Part shown: one piece after another, positions 8,603-16,579 of the stretch
Numbering within the stretch: the stretch's first letter is position 1
Layout: each line of letters starts with the position of its first letter
Assembly (NCBI GenBank): GCA_020431825.1
Contig: JAGQHN010000046.1
Coordinates: forward strand, 1 to 35,536
Length of the DNA: 35,536 nucleotides
Source of the DNA: Trueperaceae bacterium
Lineage (GTDB): Bacteria; Deinococcota; Deinococci; Deinococcales; Trueperaceae
Direction: 5' to 3'
Notes under the pieces: model-generated
Database searches by the model: none
What the model was told of the DNA's origin: nothing
The model's input: the letters and a program-made list of their open reading frames with translations, nothing else
Program-made: the position numbers and the translations under genes

Positions 8603-10088
8603 TATTGCGAAAAAGCGCGCCGACCTTAGCCCCAGGCAGCCTGCCCTTTTCTGGCGAAACCGCTGGTACAGCTACAGCGAATTAAACGAGCGCGCCGAGG
8701 CACTGGCTGCCTCTTTAGCAGCCAAAGGCATCAAAAAAGGCGACCGTGTTTCGATTCTGGCATTTAACCATGTTGCCCACCTTGACCTGATACTGGCAAC
8801 CGCAAAGCTTGGTTTTATCTATACGCCATTTAACTACCGTTTATCCAAAGCAGAACAGGAGCACATGGCTGCTTACCTCGAGCCCAGCTTGTGTTTTTTT
8901 GATAGCCATGCGGCAGCCACGATACCTCAGTCACTCGAGCGCATCGCTTTAGAGGACTATGAGGACTGGCTCGAGCCCCCAGGAAATGTGCCTGACCCGG
9001 GCCTGAGCCCCGAAGATATTCAGATGATTTTACCCACAGGGGGTACGACTGGCTTGCCCAAGGGCGCTATGCAACCTTACCGACAGGGCTTTTACAATGC
9101 TGTGAATACCGTTCTGTCATGGGGTTTGGAGCAAAGCGATTGCACCATTCAGTCAACGCCTTGCTTTCATGCCTCGGTAAACGCCTTTGTGGTACCCCTA
9201 TTTCACCTGGGGGCTCGAGTCGTTCTTCAGGAAAGCTTTAGCCCTTCAAGCTATCTGCGACTTGTCGAAACACATCGGGCAACGTTGCTCTTTCTGGTGC
9301 CCACCATGTACAAAATGCTGACGGATGAGCCTGGCTTTAGCACGTCCGATTTCTCGAGTGTGCGCTGGGCAATTTCCGGCGGCGCGCCCTGTCCTGAACC
9401 TGTTAGAGAGGCTTTTGCCCAGAAAAAAGTGGCTTTTAAGCAGGGCTATGGTTTGACTGAGGCAGGTGTAAATTGCTTTACTATTGCACTCGAAGAAGCA
9501 GAAGCGCGGCCTGATTCGGTGGGCAAACCGGTGCTTTATACAGAAGCTTGTCTAAAAGATGAAGCGGGTAGCACCCTTAGACAAGGGGAAATTGGCGAAC
9601 TGTGCCTAAAAGGTGAGCATATTTTTACTGGCTATTATCAGCGGGAGGAAGCGACTCGAGCCGTTCTAAGAGACGGCTGGCTAGCAACCGGAGATTTAGC
9701 CAGACAGGACGAAGAAGGCTTTTACTACATTGTCGGACGTAAAAAGGATATGTTTATTTCTGGTGGAGAAAACATCTACCCCATCGAAATTGAAAACCTC
9801 CTCTATGACCATGAAGCCGTTTCTGAGTGCTCCGTTTTGGGCATTCCCGATGAGCACTGGGGCGAGGTGGGTCTTGCCTGCATTGTCTTAAAGCCTGAAG
9901 CAAGCACAAGCAGTGAGGCCCTTAAAAGCTATTTATCAGACCATCTGGCGCGTTACAAAGTCCCCAAGCATTTCGTTTTTCACACATTCCTACCCAAAAG
10001 TGGCACGGGCAAAATCTTGAAAACAGCCCTCAAAGACGCCTTTTTAGCAGAACCCCAGGCAAATGCCCAGATTCATCCTGAAACCTGA
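8592..10088 (+). CDS. AMP-dependent acyl-CoA synthetase/ligase
   Basis: A 498-residue ANL-superfamily enzyme with all main motifs: P-loop LPTGGTTGLPKG (A3), GYGLTEAG (A5), GWLATGDLA (A7), GRKKDMFISGGENIYP (A8) and PKSGTGKILK with the A10 catalytic lysine. It should activate a carboxylic acid to acyl-AMP and then acyl-CoA in the cytosol. It overlaps the end of the FabH-like gene by 11 nt. The position before a Liv-type importer suggests that the imported compound, or a product of it, is the acid activated. Chain length or aromatic specificity cannot be read from the sequence. The P-loop TGGTTG (rather than TSGTTG) is an allowed variant. Confidence 0.92.
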   Translation: MIFDIAKKRADLSPRQPALFWRNRWYSYSELNERAEALAASLAAKGIKKGDRVSILAFNHVAHLDLILATAKLGFIYTPFNYRLSKAEQEHMAAYLEPSLCFFDSHAAATIPQSLERIALEDYEDWLEPPGNVPDPGLSPEDIQMILPTGGTTGLPKGAMQPYRQGFYNAVNTVLSWGLEQSDCTIQSTPCFHASVNAFVVPLFHLGARVVLQESFSPSSYLRLVETHRATLLFLVPTMYKMLTDEPGFSTSDFSSVRWAISGGAPCPEPVREAFAQKKVAFKQGYGLTEAGVNCFTIALEEAEARPDSVGKPVLYTEACLKDEAGSTLRQGEIGELCLKGEHIFTGYYQREEATRAVLRDGWLATGDLARQDEEGFYYIVGRKKDMFISGGENIYPIEIENLLYDHEAVSECSVLGIPDEHWGEVGLACIVLKPEASTSSEALKSYLSDHLARYKVPKHFVFHTFLPKSGTGKILKTALKDAFLAEPQANAQIHPET

Positions 10089-10193
10089 CTTAGTCACCCG
10101 GCTCTTAGCGGTTCAAAACAGTATTTTAAGGAGGTATTCATCAGGCAATCAAGCAGGTATTCAAACTTTAAACCCAGTTCCTATGGAGGAAAA
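10089..10193 (+). other. Spacer before the binding-protein gene, with an unused ribosome-like site
   Basis: 105 bp without a gene. AAGGAGG (10128-10134) is a perfect Shine-Dalgarno sequence with no ATG, GTG or TTG at usable distance. A second site, GGAGG (10185-10189), correctly serves the ATG at 10194. The frame from 10140 to 10194 is open but would begin at ATC, so I did not extend the gene. No clear promoter was seen. Confidence 0.4.
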
Positions 10194-11381
10194 ATGAAAA
10201 AAGCAGCGATTCTTTTGGCAAGTTTAATTTTAAGTATCAGCCTTGCTCAGGTCAAAATTGGCATTCTGAGCCCTTTAACGGGGGGCGCAGCAGGCACAGG
10301 GCAGGCGCAAAAAGCCGGCTTTGAGCTGGCCCTCGAAGAAATCAATGCCGCCGGTGGTGTACTCGGCGAACCCCTAGAAATCCTTATTGAAGATACTCAG
10401 GCCAACTCTGACGTTGCCCTGGCGGCCTTTGAAAAACTCATGACCGAGGATGAGGTTGAGTTTATTGGTGGAGGCTTCTCGAGTGGCGTCACGCTAGGTC
10501 TTATTGAATCTTTTAAAACCTTTCAACCGGTTGTTAGCTGGATTGGTGGCGCTGTTTCGGGCGTAGGTATCGACGGCTTTGACGGCATTGAAGAACTTGT
10601 TGGCGAAGAGCCCTGGTTTTTCCATGTACACCCCTGGGATTACCAGAACACCGCTGCCGCCAACGCCTTTGTTGCCTCGACCGGGGTTGGCTCAGTCGCC
10701 TTACTTCACGAAGACTCAGCCTTTGGTGGTCCTGGCGCTGCCACCTCAGAGCGGGTCATTGAAGAGCAGGGCATTGATGTTGTTTTAAATGAAGCTTTCA
10801 AATCAACGCTTACGGGTGGCACGGGCGATTTTAGAGCCGCTATCAGTAAAGCTGCCGCCAGCAATGCTGACTTGCTCTACTGGATTGGCTATGACAGTGA
10901 TGTTGTGCCCATGACTTCCCAAATTAGAGAGCTGAACTTTACTCCAAACTATATTTTTGGTACACCTCCCGGCTGGCCCAGTGATTACACCGAAGCCCCT
11001 GAAGCTGAGTGTGTGGCTGGTCTGATTGGTTTCTTGCCCAGTCTGCCGACACCAGAAGCCAAAGCTTTTGCCGATGCCTATGAAGCCATGCACGGCGCAG
11101 CTCCAGATAACTACGCTGCAGCGCTTGCCTATGCTCAGCTCTGGTCCTATGCCGATGCGATAAATGCCGCTGGCAGTACCGATCAGGCTGCTGTTATTGA
11201 GCAGCTCGAGTCCCTCAGCTTTAAAAGCCCTATGGGCGAGTGGTCTTTTGGTCAATCTGAAATCAGCCCGCATCAGGGCTTTGGCTCAGAGATGTGGCTG
11301 GTCTTCCAGTACCAAAATGGCGTAAGGGAAATCGTCTGGCCCGAGGACAAGGCAACGGCTCCTCTCGCTTCTTGTAACTAA
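10194..11381 (+). CDS. Branched-chain amino-acid/amide-type ABC transporter solute-binding protein
   Basis: A 395-residue periplasmic-binding protein of the LivJ/LivK (type I fold) family. A signal peptide is evident: MKK, a hydrophobic stretch to residue 17, and a signal peptidase I site at SLA/Q (18/19). There is no lipobox cysteine. The mature start VKIGILSPLTGG and the following GFELALEEINAAGG are diagnostic of the family. An appreciable share of homologues bind amides, short-chain or aromatic acids rather than amino acids. With an AMP ligase upstream, a carboxylate ligand is reasonable but unproven. Its ribosome site is GGAGG, five bases before the ATG. A terminator hairpin follows immediately, which should give more of this protein than of the membrane parts. 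Confidence 0.93.
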   Translation: MKKAAILLASLILSISLAQVKIGILSPLTGGAAGTGQAQKAGFELALEEINAAGGVLGEPLEILIEDTQANSDVALAAFEKLMTEDEVEFIGGGFSSGVTLGLIESFKTFQPVVSWIGGAVSGVGIDGFDGIEELVGEEPWFFHVHPWDYQNTAAANAFVASTGVGSVALLHEDSAFGGPGAATSERVIEEQGIDVVLNEAFKSTLTGGTGDFRAAISKAAASNADLLYWIGYDSDVVPMTSQIRELNFTPNYIFGTPPGWPSDYTEAPEAECVAGLIGFLPSLPTPEAKAFADAYEAMHGAAPDNYAAALAYAQLWSYADAINAAGSTDQAAVIEQLESLSFKSPMGEWSFGQSEISPHQGFGSEMWLVFQYQNGVREIVWPEDKATAPLASCN

Positions 11382-11387
11382 GTCTTT

Positions 11388-11417
11388 GGGGGATGTTAAG
11401 CATCCCCCATTCTTTTT
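11388..11417 (+). terminator. Intra-operon rho-independent terminator/attenuator
   Basis: GGGGGATG (11388-11395), loop TTAAG, CATCCCCC (11401-11408), then ATTCTTTTT running directly into the LivH ATG at 11418. The 8-bp stem is perfect and GC-rich with a short U tract, so partial termination after the binding-protein gene is expected. The permease gene has no separate ribosome site, and its start lies at the 3' edge of this structure. Confidence 0.85.
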
Positions 11418-12284
11418 ATGGATTTAACGCTTTTACTCCAGGGTATTCTTTCCGGCATACTGGCTTCCGGGCTATATGCGCTGGTCTCGGTTGGTCTGGC
11501 ACTGGCAATTGGGGTTATTGGCATTGTCAACTTTGCTCACGGCGAATTCTTTATGGTCGGTGCTTTTTTGGCCTATCAGCTGTTTATAAGTTTTGGTTTT
11601 GACCCTGTTCTTTCCTTATTTTTTGTGGCACCTGCTCTCTTTATTCTGGGTGCCCTTATTTACCGCTCGAGCATTCAATTTGTCCTGAAAGCACCCGAGC
11701 TTAATCAGATGCTACTCACCTTTGGCATTGGCATCATCCTGCAAAATCTGGCCCTGGTCATCTGGGGCGGTGATCCCAGAAGCATCAGCAATGTGCCCTA
11801 CCGCTCCATTGGCTATCAGGTGGGTGGTGTGAGTATAGGGCTGGTACCCCTGGCAAGCTTTCTTATTTCCATTTTTATTGTTGCTGGGCTTTATTTTGTC
11901 CTGCTTAAAACGCCACTGGGCCGAGCTATGCGCGCAGTGGCGCAAAACCGCACTGGTGCGAGTCTTGTTGGACTCGAGGTTAACCGCATCTATCTGCTAG
12001 CTTTTGCCCTGTCCGCTGCACTGGCAGGTTTAGGCGGCGTAATGATTGCCGTGATTCAATCGCCTACTCCTGTAGTTGGCTTTGCCTTTACCTTGAAGGC
12101 TTTTGCCATTGTGGTCCTGGCAGGCTTAGGCAATATTCGCGGCATTTTAGGCGCTTCGCTGCTGGTTGCGCTGGCGGAATCTCTGGTGGCAACCCTCGTA
12201 CCTGATGGTGACTCTTTAAGAAATGCCGTCTTTTTTGCCATTATCTTTGTGGTGCTTATCGTGCGCAGCCGGAGGCAAGCATGA
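11418..12284 (+). CDS. livH: LivH-type ABC transporter permease
   Basis: A 288-residue integral membrane protein with about eight hydrophobic segments. The N-terminal hallmark is GLYALVSVGLALAIGVIGIV followed by NFAHGEFFM (about residues 19-45). The C-terminal LAGLGNIRGILGASLLVALAES corresponds to the cytoplasmic loop that couples to the ATPases. It is the first permease half of the Liv-type (HAAT) importer. The start at 11418 gives the usual family N-terminus (MDLTLLLQGILSG), although no Shine-Dalgarno is present and a terminator hairpin abuts the ATG. Its stop overlaps LivM by 4 nt. Confidence 0.92.
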   Translation: MDLTLLLQGILSGILASGLYALVSVGLALAIGVIGIVNFAHGEFFMVGAFLAYQLFISFGFDPVLSLFFVAPALFILGALIYRSSIQFVLKAPELNQMLLTFGIGIILQNLALVIWGGDPRSISNVPYRSIGYQVGGVSIGLVPLASFLISIFIVAGLYFVLLKTPLGRAMRAVAQNRTGASLVGLEVNRIYLLAFALSAALAGLGGVMIAVIQSPTPVVGFAFTLKAFAIVVLAGLGNIRGILGASLLVALAESLVATLVPDGDSLRNAVFFAIIFVVLIVRSRRQA

Positions 12285-13279
12285 AGCTTCGCATGAATTT
12301 GGTTCTTCTCGCACTGGCTGCCGTTTTATTATTTTTCCTGCCTGACCTTCTTAAACTCTTTTTTGATAAAGCCTCGGTGAGCTATTTGTCGCTCCTTATT
12401 AATGCTACAAGCCTTGCTATTCTGGCCTTGTCCTGGGATATCCTGGCGCGCACCGGACAACTGTCGCTGGCGCATGCGGCCTTTTTTGGTGCTGGCGCTT
12501 ACAGCACCGCCATTCTGGTTAAACAAACCGATGTTTCTCTCTGGCTGGGTTTGCCCTTAGCTGCGCTAAGCGCAGTTCTTTTGGCCCTGCTGCTCGGTTC
12601 GGTAACCTTGCAGCTCAGAGGTATTTACTTTGCTATTGCCACGCTGTCGTTTGCCGAAGTGCTTAAAGCTGTGATCCAAAAACTACCCTCGAGCCTTGCT
12701 GGGGGCGCCGCCGGAATCAATGTCGAACCCCTGTTCAGACCCCAGTTTATCGCTGGCGAAATGGAGCGTTGGGAAATTGCCTTTTTACGCAATGAATCCT
12801 ATTTTTTACTTTATGCTGGCCTGCTTCTGGCAACGATTGTCTTAAGTTTGCTGATAGAAAGCTCGAGCCTCAGCTACGCCTTTAGTGCGATTCGCACCAA
12901 CGAAGAAGTTGCCGCAGTTATGGGCGTGAAGGCAGCGCGCTTTAAACTTCTGGCTTTTGTGCTCTCGAGTATGCCAGTAGGTATTCTGGGAGCTATTCAG
13001 GCACACCGTATTGGCTCGGTCAGCCCCGATGAAACGTTTAATGTTGGCACCACCGTACTGGCGCTGGTCACCCCTATTTTTGGTGGACTCTACACCAGCC
13101 TTGGCCCTATTTTGGGAGCGTTGGGCTTAGCCAGCATCGAAGAATTTCTGCGAAGAACCTTTAGCGAAGGCTATTTGATTGGCTATGGTATCGTTCTGGT
13201 TTTGTCCATTTTGTTTATGCCTAAAGGCATTATGGGCTTACTTCGCAGCCTAAGAAAAGCTCAAAGGGAAAGTTTATGA
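12281..13279 (+). CDS. livM: LivM-type ABC transporter permease
   Basis: A 332-residue membrane protein, the second permease half. Conserved features are LALSWDILARTGQLSLAHAA-FFGAGAY (about 46-73), GIYFAIATLSFAEV (about 114-127), and the EAA-like segment with AIRTNEEVAAVMGV (about 206-219) that docks to the nucleotide-binding subunits. Multiple hydrophobic helices span the length. It starts in an ATGA overlap with LivH and ends in an ATGA overlap with LivG. No anomalies were seen. Confidence 0.93.
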   Translation: MKLRMNLVLLALAAVLLFFLPDLLKLFFDKASVSYLSLLINATSLAILALSWDILARTGQLSLAHAAFFGAGAYSTAILVKQTDVSLWLGLPLAALSAVLLALLLGSVTLQLRGIYFAIATLSFAEVLKAVIQKLPSSLAGGAAGINVEPLFRPQFIAGEMERWEIAFLRNESYFLLYAGLLLATIVLSLLIESSSLSYAFSAIRTNEEVAAVMGVKAARFKLLAFVLSSMPVGILGAIQAHRIGSVSPDETFNVGTTVLALVTPIFGGLYTSLGPILGALGLASIEEFLRRTFSEGYLIGYGIVLVLSILFMPKGIMGLLRSLRKAQRESL

Positions 13280-14004
13280 GCTTACTAAAGGTCAGCCGTT
13301 TGAGCAAACAATTTGGCGGTCTTAACGCGGTGCAAAACCTGAGTTTCAGTGTTGAGGAGGGGATGATTTTTGCCATTATTGGGCCCAACGGAGCAGGTAA
13401 AACCACGACTTTAAATATGCTCTCGGGTCTCTTAACCCCGACCTCTGGCACCATCGCCTTAAACGGTCAGGACATTACGCAGTTAACTGCGGCTGCCCGG
13501 TGCCACCTGGGTTTAGGCCGCGCCTTTCAGGTGGTACAACCCTTCCCGGAAATGACCGTTGAGGAAAATGTCATGGTGGGTGCGCTTTTTGGAGCAAGAC
13601 AGAGTAAACAGCTAGCACTTAACCAAACCCATGCGGTACTCGAGCAAACTGGCCTTTTAAGACTCAAAGATACTTCTGCCGATGACCTCACTCTGCTTCA
13701 GGAGAAGCGACTCGAGATTGCGAGAGCCCTGGCGACTCACCCCAGCCTTTTGCTGCTCGATGAAGTTATGGCAGGCTTAAGACCCAAGGAAGCCCAGGAG
13801 GCTGTCGAGCTGATTAAAACTGTGAATACTTCAGGTGTAACCATTATCTTTATTGAACATGTAATGCCCGTCGTACGCGATCTGGCTGACCAAGTGCTGG
13901 TCATGGATTACGGTACCCCCATTGCTGAAGGCAGCTATCATGAGGTAACCCAAAACCCGCAGGTTATTCAGGCTTATCTGGGTACAGATGAGGACGCAGC
14001 ATGA
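13276..14004 (+). CDS. livG: LivG-type ABC transporter ATP-binding protein
   Basis: A 242-residue ATPase. Walker A is GPNGAGKTT (36-44), Walker B LLLLDEVMAGL, and the switch histidine lies in FIEHVM. The signature region reads LTLLQEKRLEIARALA instead of the classic LSGGQ, and Walker B has DEV rather than DEP. Both variants are common in LivG of acid- or amide-type Liv systems, so I take them as lineage features and not damage. It forms a heterodimer with the next gene product and energises import. Coupled by ATGA overlaps on both sides. Confidence 0.93.
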   Translation: MSLLKVSRLSKQFGGLNAVQNLSFSVEEGMIFAIIGPNGAGKTTTLNMLSGLLTPTSGTIALNGQDITQLTAAARCHLGLGRAFQVVQPFPEMTVEENVMVGALFGARQSKQLALNQTHAVLEQTGLLRLKDTSADDLTLLQEKRLEIARALATHPSLLLLDEVMAGLRPKEAQEAVELIKTVNTSGVTIIFIEHVMPVVRDLADQVLVMDYGTPIAEGSYHEVTQNPQVIQAYLGTDEDAA

Positions 14005-14714
14005 AGGCGCTCGAGGTCAAAAATCTTAGTGCCTTTTATGGCAAAATACAGGTACTCTGGGACGTTAGTTTTGAGGTGGAAGAGGGCGAATTTGTCACCA
14101 TTATCGGGGCAAATGGTGCCGGTAAAACCACCCTGCTGAAGAGCATCTCTGGCTTAATTTCTAATAAAAAAGGCACCGTTACCGCTTTTGGCAAATCCAT
14201 AGAGCAGCTGAGTGCCGCCAAAATTGTGCGCTCGCACATAGGTCATGTCCCTGAAGGTAGGCAGCTTTTTCACCTGATGACGGTACTCGAGAATTTAGAG
14301 AGCGGTGCTGACTACCTGCCTCATGCCAAGCGAGAAGCTGCCAAAACCAAGGCCTATGTTTACAGCCTCTTTCCTCGCCTCAAAGAACGCGAAAAACAAC
14401 TTGCCGGAACGCTTTCGGGTGGTGAAAGGCAAATGCTCGCTATAGGCCGCGCCCTTATGACTAAGCCAAAACTTTTGCTGGTTGATGAACCCAGTCTGGG
14501 TTTGGCTCCGGCCCTTACGAAAACAGTCTTTCAGGCACTCAAAACCATCAATCAGGAGGGCGTAACCATCGTTTTGGTAGAGCAAAATGTGCTTCAGTCA
14601 CTTAAAGCGGCTCAAAGGGCCTATGTTCTGGAAAATGGAGAAGTGGTTAAGTCTGCCGAGGCCAGCAGCCTTTTAAATGACCCAGAGATACAGGCCGCTT
14701 ATTTAGCCATCTAA
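14001..14714 (+). CDS. livF: LivF-type ABC transporter ATP-binding protein
   Basis: A 237-residue ATPase with Walker A GANGAGKTT (36-44), signature LSGGERQML, Walker B LLLVDEPSLGLAP and switch His replaced by Gln in LVEQNV, as is normal for LivF. The family motif VPEGRQLF is present (about 79-86). It is the last gene of the transporter operon. Its 3' end overlaps the convergent oxidoreductase gene by 12 bp, leaving no room for a dedicated terminator between them. Confidence 0.95.
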   Translation: MKALEVKNLSAFYGKIQVLWDVSFEVEEGEFVTIIGANGAGKTTLLKSISGLISNKKGTVTAFGKSIEQLSAAKIVRSHIGHVPEGRQLFHLMTVLENLESGADYLPHAKREAAKTKAYVYSLFPRLKEREKQLAGTLSGGERQMLAIGRALMTKPKLLLVDEPSLGLAPALTKTVFQALKTINQEGVTIVLVEQNVLQSLKAAQRAYVLENGEVVKSAEASSLLNDPEIQAAYLAI

Positions 14715-15707
14715 GTTACCTGCTTCTTTCTCTGCCACCCTTATAACGACATTACCCTGTTTATGTCCTGTATCAACGTAACGGTGTGCCTCGACAATTT
14801 GTTCAAGGGAATAGCACCTGTCAATGAGGGCGGTAAGTTTACCAGCCTCAATCAATTCTCTTAAAAAGACCAGGTCTTCTTTTCGCTCAACGGCCTGGCC
14901 TGCCAGAACTTTTTTACTGCTAAATAGCGAGGTGGTTAGCATTTGACCAAACTCTTTTAATCCTCCGGCGACAGCAAGGTACTTACCCTTGGACTCGAGT
15001 GAACTCTTGACTTTTTCAAAAGATGACTTACCTACCACGTCCATGATGAAATCGTAGCGTTTTCCCTCCTGGGTGAAATCTACTTTTGTATAGTCAATAA
15101 CTCTATCAGCGCCAATTTCTTTTACTCGCTCGAGATTGCGAGTGCTGCACACTCCGGTAACGGTCGCACCAAATGCCTTAGCCAGTTGAACTGCATAGGA
15201 ACCAACACCCCCAGAAGCACCAAGGATAAGCACACTTTGCCCAGCCTGAACACGTGCCTTATCCCTCAAAAAGTAGAGAGCAGTATGCGCACCAAAAGGT
15301 ACAGCCGCAGCCTGTTCATAGGTCATGTTTACTGGTTTCTGGGTCACCACCCCATCTTCAGGCAGACAAATATAGTCAGCATAGGAACCAAAGACCGTAC
15401 CTGGCATACCGTATACCTCATCGCCTGCTTTAAACTCCAGAACAGAATTTCCTACAGCTTCCACTTGCCCAGAAAATTCGGTGCCCAAAACCCTTTTTTT
15501 AGGTTTATTGTAACCAAGCATCAGACGCCCAACTGGCTTAAGACCCGGAGGAGCAAATACGAAGTCTCGAGCATTGACATCGCCGGTAGTTACGCTTGTT
15601 GCATGAACTCTGATCAGGATTTCATTATCTTTGGGGCTAGGTTTCGCTAATTCGGTAAGTTGCAGAACCTCTGGGGGTCCATACTTATCATAGACAACAG
15701 CTTTCAT
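14703..15707 (-). CDS. NAD(P)H quinone-oxidoreductase-like MDR dehydrogenase (zinc-independent)
   Basis: The frame opens at 15731, but the ATG at 15707 (MKAVVYDKYGPPEVLQL) is the better start: it is the canonical family N-terminus and has GGGAG about 7 nt upstream. The length is then about 334 residues. GASGGVGSYAVQLAK is the NADPH-binding Rossmann motif. VLGTEFSGQVEAVG and VPFGAHTALYFL are typical of zinc-free quinone oxidoreductase and enoyl-reductase-like medium-chain dehydrogenases. The structural-zinc cysteine cluster of alcohol dehydrogenases is absent. It reduces quinones, enals or enones in the cytosol; the substrate is unknown. It is convergent with the transporter operon and probably monocistronic. 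Confidence 0.9.
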   Translation of the reverse strand: MKAVVYDKYGPPEVLQLTELAKPSPKDNEILIRVHATSVTTGDVNARDFVFAPPGLKPVGRLMLGYNKPKKRVLGTEFSGQVEAVGNSVLEFKAGDEVYGMPGTVFGSYADYICLPEDGVVTQKPVNMTYEQAAAVPFGAHTALYFLRDKARVQAGQSVLILGASGGVGSYAVQLAKAFGATVTGVCSTRNLERVKEIGADRVIDYTKVDFTQEGKRYDFIMDVVGKSSFEKVKSSLESKGKYLAVAGGLKEFGQMLTTSLFSSKKVLAGQAVERKEDLVFLRELIEAGKLTALIDRCYSLEQIVEAHRYVDTGHKQGNVVIRVAEKEAGNLDG

Positions 15708-15731
15708 CTTTATTCTCCCGATATTTTTCAA

Positions 15732-16105
15732 GGATAGCGAAAAAGCGGCGCATCAGCATCCACCTTTTGCAGGAGTGTGTTTAAGCTCGAGCCGTTTCCC
15801 AGCGACAGTGCTAACTACCTGTCAATCCTAAAGAAGTTAAGCGTCAGGATGATACCACCACCCTGACAGATAGCCCGATTACCCCTCCCTTCTCCAAAAT
15901 AGTATGTCCCACTATGCTTCTCGTATTATTTCTGTCTGCTCTATATCACTACCAGCGTCAAACCATCAGCGTCTTTCTGGGCCCCTTCACCCCGATATAA
16001 TCCAGGCTTTTTGCACTCTCTTTGAGTTCACATCAGATAAGGTGAAAACTCAGACAATCTGGTTCTTTTGGGCATTCTGCAAAAAATAAGGGATAATACC
16101 CTGTT
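15732..16105. promoter_or_regulatory. Divergent intergenic region with hairpin, dispersed motif and -10 box
   Basis: 374 bp without a credible gene; a 61-codon ORF at 15904 has no ribosome site or family features. It holds a hairpin GTCAGG (15843-15848) / CCTGAC (15862-15867) whose loop contains the motif GGATGATACCACCA (15847-15860), also found in two other intergenic regions. A CTCGAG lies at 15786. GATAAT (16092-16097), 8 nt before the ATG at 16106, could be a -10 box giving a nearly leaderless transcript, since no ribosome site precedes that gene. Confidence 0.45.
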
Positions 16106-16579
16106 ATGACTAAACCCCTCGAGCTTCACATTAACGGTCAAACAAGAAGCGTCCTGTCGGACCCGGAAACTCCGGTGATTTATATACTGCGCAATGAACT
16201 GGGGCTGGTTGGCACCAAACAAGGCTGCTCTTTAGGTCAGTGTGGGGCCTGCACCATTCTGGTAGAGGGCAAGGCAGAACGCGCCTGCACTACAGCAGCA
16301 GAAAGTTTGCAAGGAAAGTGCATCACAACGATTGAAGGGCTCGAGCCAAGCTTTATTAAGGATGCTTTTATAGTAGAACAGGCTGCGCAATGTGGTTACT
16401 GCATCCCTGGCATTATTATGACAGCAGCAGCGCTAGTGAATGAAAACCCGGTAGCTTCGCGAGAAGACATTAGAGCTGCCCTCAAAGAAAACCTCTGCCG
16501 CTGCGGCACTCATAGCCGAATCTTAAAAGCCATTGAAATGGCCCTGCAAACGAAGCTGGAAAGGCAAAGTCATGCCTGA
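16106..16579 (+). CDS. Molybdenum hydroxylase small subunit, two [2Fe-2S] clusters
   Basis: A 157-residue protein of the xanthine-dehydrogenase small-subunit family. The plant-type ferredoxin cluster is C41, C46, C49 (CSLGQCGAC) and C61. The second, helical-domain cluster is C96, C99 (CGYC), C131 and C133 (CRC). It carries electrons from the molybdenum subunit encoded next. No Shine-Dalgarno is seen before the ATG, and a -10-like GATAAT lies 8 nt upstream. It overlaps the large-subunit start by 8 nt. No FAD-binding medium subunit is encoded beside it, as in isoquinoline-1-oxidoreductase-type two-subunit enzymes, so an external acceptor such as a cytochrome is likely. Confidence 0.93.
   Translation: MTKPLELHINGQTRSVLSDPETPVIYILRNELGLVGTKQGCSLGQCGACTILVEGKAERACTTAAESLQGKCITTIEGLEPSFIKDAFIVEQAAQCGYCIPGIIMTAAALVNENPVASREDIRAALKENLCRCGTHSRILKAIEMALQTKLERQSHA

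Noticed and set aside
9181..9600. CTCGAA/CTCGAC near-matches counted as part of the palindrome family
   Set aside because: Only exact CTCGAG shows the striking excess; near-matches occur at unremarkable frequency by eye.
5776..10088. OleA-OleB-OleC-like olefin/beta-lactone pathway (condensing enzyme, hydrolase, AMP ligase)
   Set aside because: The hydrolase is divergent and not in the operon, no OleD-like SDR is adjacent, and the condensing enzyme looks FabH-like with an altered Asn region; the resemblance is only in gene categories.
10128..10193. N-terminal extension of the binding protein from the AAGGAGG site at 10128
   Set aside because: The open frame would need an ATC start, and the ATG at 10194 has its own ribosome site and begins a proper signal peptide.
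10182..10196. Four-codon ORF (MEEK) ending in an ATGA overlap with the binding-protein start
   Set aside because: It arises from the overlap of GGAGG with a preceding AT; too short to separate from chance.
13681..13760. LivG as an inactivated ATPase because of LLQEK signature and DEV Walker B
   Set aside because: These variants are common in this LivG lineage, and Walker A, catalytic Glu and H-loop are intact.
15186..15650. 154-codon ORF on the plus strand
   Set aside because: It lies entirely antisense to the well-supported MDR oxidoreductase and shows no domain.
15904..16089. 61-codon ORF in the divergent intergenic region
   Set aside because: No ribosome site, no family features, unusual amino-acid composition, and it covers the probable promoter of the next gene.
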